NCBI RefSeq assembly: GCF_001279005.1
Contig: NZ_LGCN01000203.1
Location: 1 to 64,000, forward strand
Reading direction: 5' to 3'
Length of the DNA stretch: 64,000 nt
Source of the DNA: Streptomyces caelestis
GTDB taxonomy: Bacteria; Actinomycetota; Actinomycetes; Streptomycetales; Streptomycetaceae
Positions 61,151 to 64,000 of this stretch are shown piece by piece. The translations under genes were made by a program, and so were the position numbers. The notes below the pieces were generated by a model. The model was not told the origin of the DNA, made no database searches, and was given only the letters and a program-made list of their open reading frames with translations. Each line of letters opens with the position of its first letter. Within the stretch, counting starts at the first letter, position 1.

Positions 61151-61860
61151 GCGGGGTTCCTCCCGGACGTGCTTTCAGATGCGTGGTGGGAAATCTTGGG
61201 GATGAACGTCGTGCAGACGCCGTCGCCGTGCGCGATCGTCGCCAGTCGCTGTACATGCGTACCGAGAAGCTCGGCGAAAAATTCCGTCTCGGCCTCGCAG
61301 AGCTGCGGGAACTTCTCGGCGGCGTGGGCGACCGGGCAGTGGTGCTGGCAGAGCTGCTCGCCGACCGGTGCGCTGCGCGCGGTTGCAGCGTACCCGTCCG
61401 CGCTCAGGGCCTTGGCCAGCGCTTCCGTCCGCTGCTCGGGGGCCGCGCCCTCGACCGCCTTGCGGTACGTGCCCGCCTGGGCGGCGATCCTGGCGCGGGC
61501 GAAGGCGGCGATCGCCTCGCTGCCGCCCTCCCGCTCGCCGATCCAGCGCAGGGCGTCCACGGCCAGTTTGTCGTACGACTGGTCGAAGGCGTCCCGTCCG
61601 CAGTCCGTCAGGGCGAACACCTTGGCCGGGCGCCCGCGCGTGCGCGCGCCGTAGACGCGGCGCTCGCGGGCCTCCACGACGTTGTCGGCGGCCAGCGCGT
61701 CCAGGTGCCGGCGTACGGCCGCCTGGGTGAGGCCGAGCCGCTCGGCCAGTTCGGCGACGGTCGACGGGCCGTGGTCCAGGACGGAGCGGGCGACGCGGTT
61801 GCGGGTGGACCGCTCACCGGTTGCCAGTTCCTCGTGGGAAGCCTCGCCAACGTTTTTCAC
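61147..61860 (-). CDS. sufR: SufR Fe-S-sensing repressor of the suf operon
   Basis: 237 residues from GTG 61860, chosen because the operator-like CAAC-N6-GTTG directly abuts it; an ATG at 61929-61932 would add 22-24 residues. Winged helix: [45 protein letters not shown]-terminal cluster ligands: [21 protein letters not shown] (C-x3-C-x12-C) and a further Cys in GDGVCTTF. SufR proteins bind a [4Fe-4S] cluster and repress suf when clusters are plentiful. Confidence 0.93.
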   Translation of the reverse strand: MKNVGEASHEELATGERSTRNRVARSVLDHGPSTVAELAERLGLTQAAVRRHLDALAADNVVEARERRVYGARTRGRPAKVFALTDCGRDAFDQSYDKLAVDALRWIGEREGGSEAIAAFARARIAAQAGTYRKAVEGAAPEQRTEALAKALSADGYAATARSAPVGEQLCQHHCPVAHAAEKFPQLCEAETEFFAELLGTHVQRLATIAHGDGVCTTFIPKISHHASESTSGRNPA

Positions 61861-61946
61861 AACGCCATTGTTGCGTAATTCATCCGAGCCGGGCAAGCCG
61901 CCCCAGGACGGCCCGAAGGTGCCCTGCATCACTTAGGTATACCTAA
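61860..61946. promoter_or_regulatory. SufR operator and a second palindrome
   Basis: CAAC-GCCATT-GTTG (61860-61873) has the CAAC-N6-GTTG form described for Streptomyces SufR. It overlaps the proposed sufR start, so repression would block initiation directly, and the transcript may be leaderless. Sixty bases upstream, TTAGGTATACCTAA (61933-61946) is a perfect 14-base palindrome resembling DtxR/IdeR-family metal boxes. Confidence 0.7.
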
Positions 61947-62173
61947 TGTGACCTGCGGAAACGATCTCTGATCGATCAGATCGACGGTGTCCGGCGATGG
62001 CTTCCGGGAGGTTCCGGAACCCTGCCCGCACCCCCTCCGACCGGCCCTCTTGTGACGCGCGGCACCCTCGGCCCGCCGGGTCCGGACGGTGCGCGGACGG
62101 CCCTCCGCCCGGCGCGGCGGCCTCCCCGACCCGGCGTTCCGACGCCCCGGCCGTCTCCCTAGACTCGTGACCC
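61947..62173. other. Divergent intergenic region between sufR and the ABC exporter
   Basis: 227 bases. Apart from ACGATCTCTGATCGATCAGA-type symmetry around 61963-61982 (GATCGATC core), nothing distinct was seen. The promoter of the ABC operon should lie near 62130-62170. Confidence 0.4.
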
Positions 62174-63097
62174 ATGCGAAGTGAGCCCGTGGTCCAGGTG
62201 CAGGCCCTGGTGAAGCGGTACGGCACGAAGACCGCGGTGGACGGCCTCGACCTGGTGGCCCGGCAGGGCGTGACCGCCGTGCTCGGCCCCAACGGGGCGG
62301 GCAAGACGACCACGGTCGAGACCTGCGAGGGGTACCGGCGGCCGGACTCCGGCACGGTGCGCGTGCTGGGTCTCGACCCGGTGAGGCAGTCGGCGGCGCT
62401 GCGGCCCCGCGTCGGTGTGATGCTCCAGTCCGGCGGCGTCTACTCGGGCGCGCGGGCCGACGAGATGCTGCGGCACGTGGCCGGTCTGCACGCGCATCCG
62501 CTGGACGTGGACGCGCTGATCGAGCGGCTGGGGCTCGGCTCCTGCGGCCGTACGTCGTACCGGCGGCTCTCCGGCGGCCAGCAGCAGCGGCTCGCGCTCG
62601 CGATGGCCGTGGTGGGGCGCCCGGAGCTGGTGTTCCTGGACGAGCCGACCGCCGGTCTCGACCCGCAGGCCCGCCGCGCCACCTGGGACCTGGTGCGGGA
62701 CCTGCGCGCGGACGGCGTCTCCGTCATCCTCACCACCCACTCCATGGACGAGGCCGAACAGCTCGCCGACGACGTGGCGATCATCGACGCCGGCCGGGTG
62801 ATCGCCCAGGGTTCCCCCGAGGAGCTGTGCCGGGGCGGCGCCGAGAACACGCTCCGCTTCTCCGGGCGGCCGGGGCTGGACGTGGCGTCCCTGCTGAAGG
62901 CGCTGCCCGCCGGATCCTCGGGCGCCGAGGTGGCCCCGGGGTCCTACCGGGTCGCCGGCGAGGTCGACCCGCAGCTGCTCGCCACGGTGACGTCCTGGTG
63001 CGCGCAGCACGGAGTGATGCCGGACCGGATCTCGGTGGAACGGCACACCCTCGAAGACGTCTTCCTGGAGCTCACCGGCAAGGAGTTGCGTTCATGA
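62174..63097 (+). CDS. ABC-2 exporter ATP-binding protein
   Basis: 307 residues. Walker A GPNGAGKTTTVETCEGY, Q-loop VMLQSGG, signature RLSGGQQQRLALAMAVVG, Walker B LVFLDEPTAGLDPQARR, switch His LTTHSMDEAEQLADD. The DrrA/CcmA-type tail ends VEDVFLELTGKELRS. Its final codons are duplicated 116 bp downstream (63064-63213). The permease partner is at 63210; the cargo is unknown. Confidence 0.95.
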   Translation: MRSEPVVQVQALVKRYGTKTAVDGLDLVARQGVTAVLGPNGAGKTTTVETCEGYRRPDSGTVRVLGLDPVRQSAALRPRVGVMLQSGGVYSGARADEMLRHVAGLHAHPLDVDALIERLGLGSCGRTSYRRLSGGQQQRLALAMAVVGRPELVFLDEPTAGLDPQARRATWDLVRDLRADGVSVILTTHSMDEAEQLADDVAIIDAGRVIAQGSPEELCRGGAENTLRFSGRPGLDVASLLKALPAGSSGAEVAPGSYRVAGEVDPQLLATVTSWCAQHGVMPDRISVERHTLEDVFLELTGKELRS

Positions 63098-63213
63098 TGT
63101 CCACCCGGACGAGGACCGGCCGGGGGGCCGGCCCGCGGCGCAGCCGCACTCGGACGCGGCGTCCCCCGAAAAGACACGGCCTGGAGCTCACCGGCAAGGA
63201 GTCGCGCTCGTGA
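63064..63213 (+). repeat. Duplicated 3' end of the ABC ATPase gene with a coupled 39-codon ORF
   Basis: CCTGGAGCTCACCGGCAAGG and the following bases to the stop codon (63064-63097) recur at 63180-63213 with three mismatches in 34. Both copies encode LELTGKE-x-RS and a stop. An ATG at 63094 overlaps the ATPase stop (ATGA) and opens a 39-residue, Arg-rich ORF ending in the second tail; its stop in turn overlaps the permease GTG. The second copy keeps the AAGGAG that serves as the permease ribosome-binding site. Confidence 0.78.
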
Positions 63214-63980
63214 CGGCCACCGGCGCCTACACCCCGAAGCCGGGGGCCGCTCCCCTGACGCGCATGATCGCCGCGCAGGCGGTGCTCGAGACGAAGATGC
63301 TGCTGCGCAACGGCGAGCAGCTGCTGCTGACGGTGGTCATCCCCACGCTGCTGCTCGTGCTCTTCAGCACCGTGGACGTCGTGGACACCGGTGAGGGCGA
63401 GGCGGTGGACTTCCTCGCCCCCGGCATCCTCGCGCTCGCGGTGATGTCGACGGCGTTCACCGGGCAGGCCATCGCCACCGGCTTCGAGCGCCGCTACGGC
63501 GTGCTGAAACGGCTGGCCGCGTCACCGCTGCCGCGCTGGGGACTGATGACCGCGAAGACGCTGTCGGTGCTGGTCACCGAGATCCTCCAGGTGGCCCTGG
63601 TGACGGTGGTCGCCCTCGCGCTCGGCTGGTCGCCGCAGGGCGACCCCGTCTCCGTGTTCCTGCTGCTGGTGCTGGGCACGGCCGCCTTCTCCGGGCTCGG
63701 CCTGCTGATGGCGGGCACCCTCAAGGCCGAGGCGACGCTCGCCGCCGCCAATCTGGTGTTCCTGCTGCTGCTCGTCGGCGGCGGGGTGGTCGTACCGCTG
63801 GACAGGTTCCCCGACGGGGCGCGGGACGTCCTGGGCCTGCTGCCGATCTCCGCGCTGTCGGAGGGGCTGCGGGACGTGCTCCAGCACGGGGCCGGGATGC
63901 CGTGGGGGAACCTCGCGACCCTCGCCGTGTGGGCGGTCGCGGGGCTCGCCGCGGCCGGGAAGCTCTTCCGCTGGGAGTAG
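63210..63980 (+). CDS. ABC-2 exporter permease
   Basis: 256 residues from GTG 63210, with AAGGAG in the duplicated tail as its ribosome-binding site. About six membrane segments; starts with a cytoplasmic MIAAQAVLETKMLLRNGEQLLLTVVIPTLLL, then FTGQAIATGFERRYGVLKRLAASPLPRWGLMTAK, the family's conserved loop. Partner of the ATPase at 62174 in a drug- or lipid-export type transporter. Confidence 0.93.
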   Translation: MTATGAYTPKPGAAPLTRMIAAQAVLETKMLLRNGEQLLLTVVIPTLLLVLFSTVDVVDTGEGEAVDFLAPGILALAVMSTAFTGQAIATGFERRYGVLKRLAASPLPRWGLMTAKTLSVLVTEILQVALVTVVALALGWSPQGDPVSVFLLLVLGTAAFSGLGLLMAGTLKAEATLAAANLVFLLLLVGGGVVVPLDRFPDGARDVLGLLPISALSEGLRDVLQHGAGMPWGNLATLAVWAVAGLAAAGKLFRWE

Positions 63981-63985
63981 GCGAC

Positions 63986-64000
63986 ATGTCCGGGACGGAC
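63986..64000 (+). CDS. Possible start of the next gene
   Basis: ATG 63986 begins MSGTD just five bases after the permease stop and runs off the window. Too short to identify; it could also be non-coding. Confidence 0.3.

Overview
The window reads as a chromosomal segment of a Streptomyces-type actinomycete. Evidence: very high GC with strong third-position bias, many GTG starts, ATGA/GTGA stop-start overlaps, ectoine and mycothiol-type functions, a SufR-led suf operon, Tat and Sec secreted hydrolases, and GC-rich hairpins typical of streptomycete intergenic DNA. No rRNA, tRNA, insertion sequence, phage integrase or CRISPR array was found.

Layout. 1-1.2 kb: end of the ectoine operon (ectC tail, ectD). 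1.2-7.1 kb: housekeeping and hypothetical genes and a NarL-type two-component system. 7.1-10 kb: alpha-ketoglutarate-semialdehyde dehydrogenase divergent from an IclR regulator, then an acetyltransferase. 10.06-10.56 kb: decayed penicillin-binding-protein fragment. 10.8-13.3 kb: an ECF sigma factor, its membrane partner and a secreted pectate lyase. 13.5-30.6 kb: a large plant-polysaccharide locus (two GH43 proteins, esterase/hydrolase, pectinesterase, PL1 pectate lyase, CE12 acetylesterase, a CUT1 sugar ABC transporter, Gfo/Idh/MocA oxidoreductase, DUF6807 protein, IlvD/Edd dehydratase, DapA-family dehydratase, GntR/FCD regulator). 30.7-33.5 kb: decayed metallo-beta-lactamase-fold gene, TIGR03086 protein, MFS exporter. 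33.7-37 kb: an unrecognised protein and kdgD divergent from uronate dehydrogenase. 37.2-42.3 kb: DeoR regulator, second ABC importer and zinc dehydrogenase. 42.4-55.3 kb: TerD, TetR, PhoX (with a PHO-box-like repeat), secreted nuclease, envelope-stress pair, dapA, a second sigma/partner pair, dapD and an SMR pump. 55.3-61.9 kb: sufR-B-D-Rieske-C-S-U-T. 62.2-64 kb: ABC-2 efflux pair.

How it works together. Secreted pectinesterase, acetylesterase, pectate lyases and GH43 enzymes would release uronates and arabino-oligosaccharides. The ABC transporter imports sugars. Uronate dehydrogenase plus KdgD, and the IlvD/DapA-family pair, both lead to alpha-ketoglutarate semialdehyde, which the dehydrogenase at 7.1-8.6 kb would oxidise to alpha-ketoglutarate. 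Control appears split among IclR, GntR, an ECF sigma factor and possibly a LacI-type factor encoded elsewhere.

Most unusual are two places, at opposite ends of the window, where the last ~32-34 bp of a gene are duplicated downstream of a short GC-rich insert, each creating a tiny ORF whose start overlaps the real stop codon. Two pseudogenes, a histidine kinase with a membrane tail, and several undescribed operator-like repeat clusters are also reported. All family calls are from reading the translations; no database search was run.
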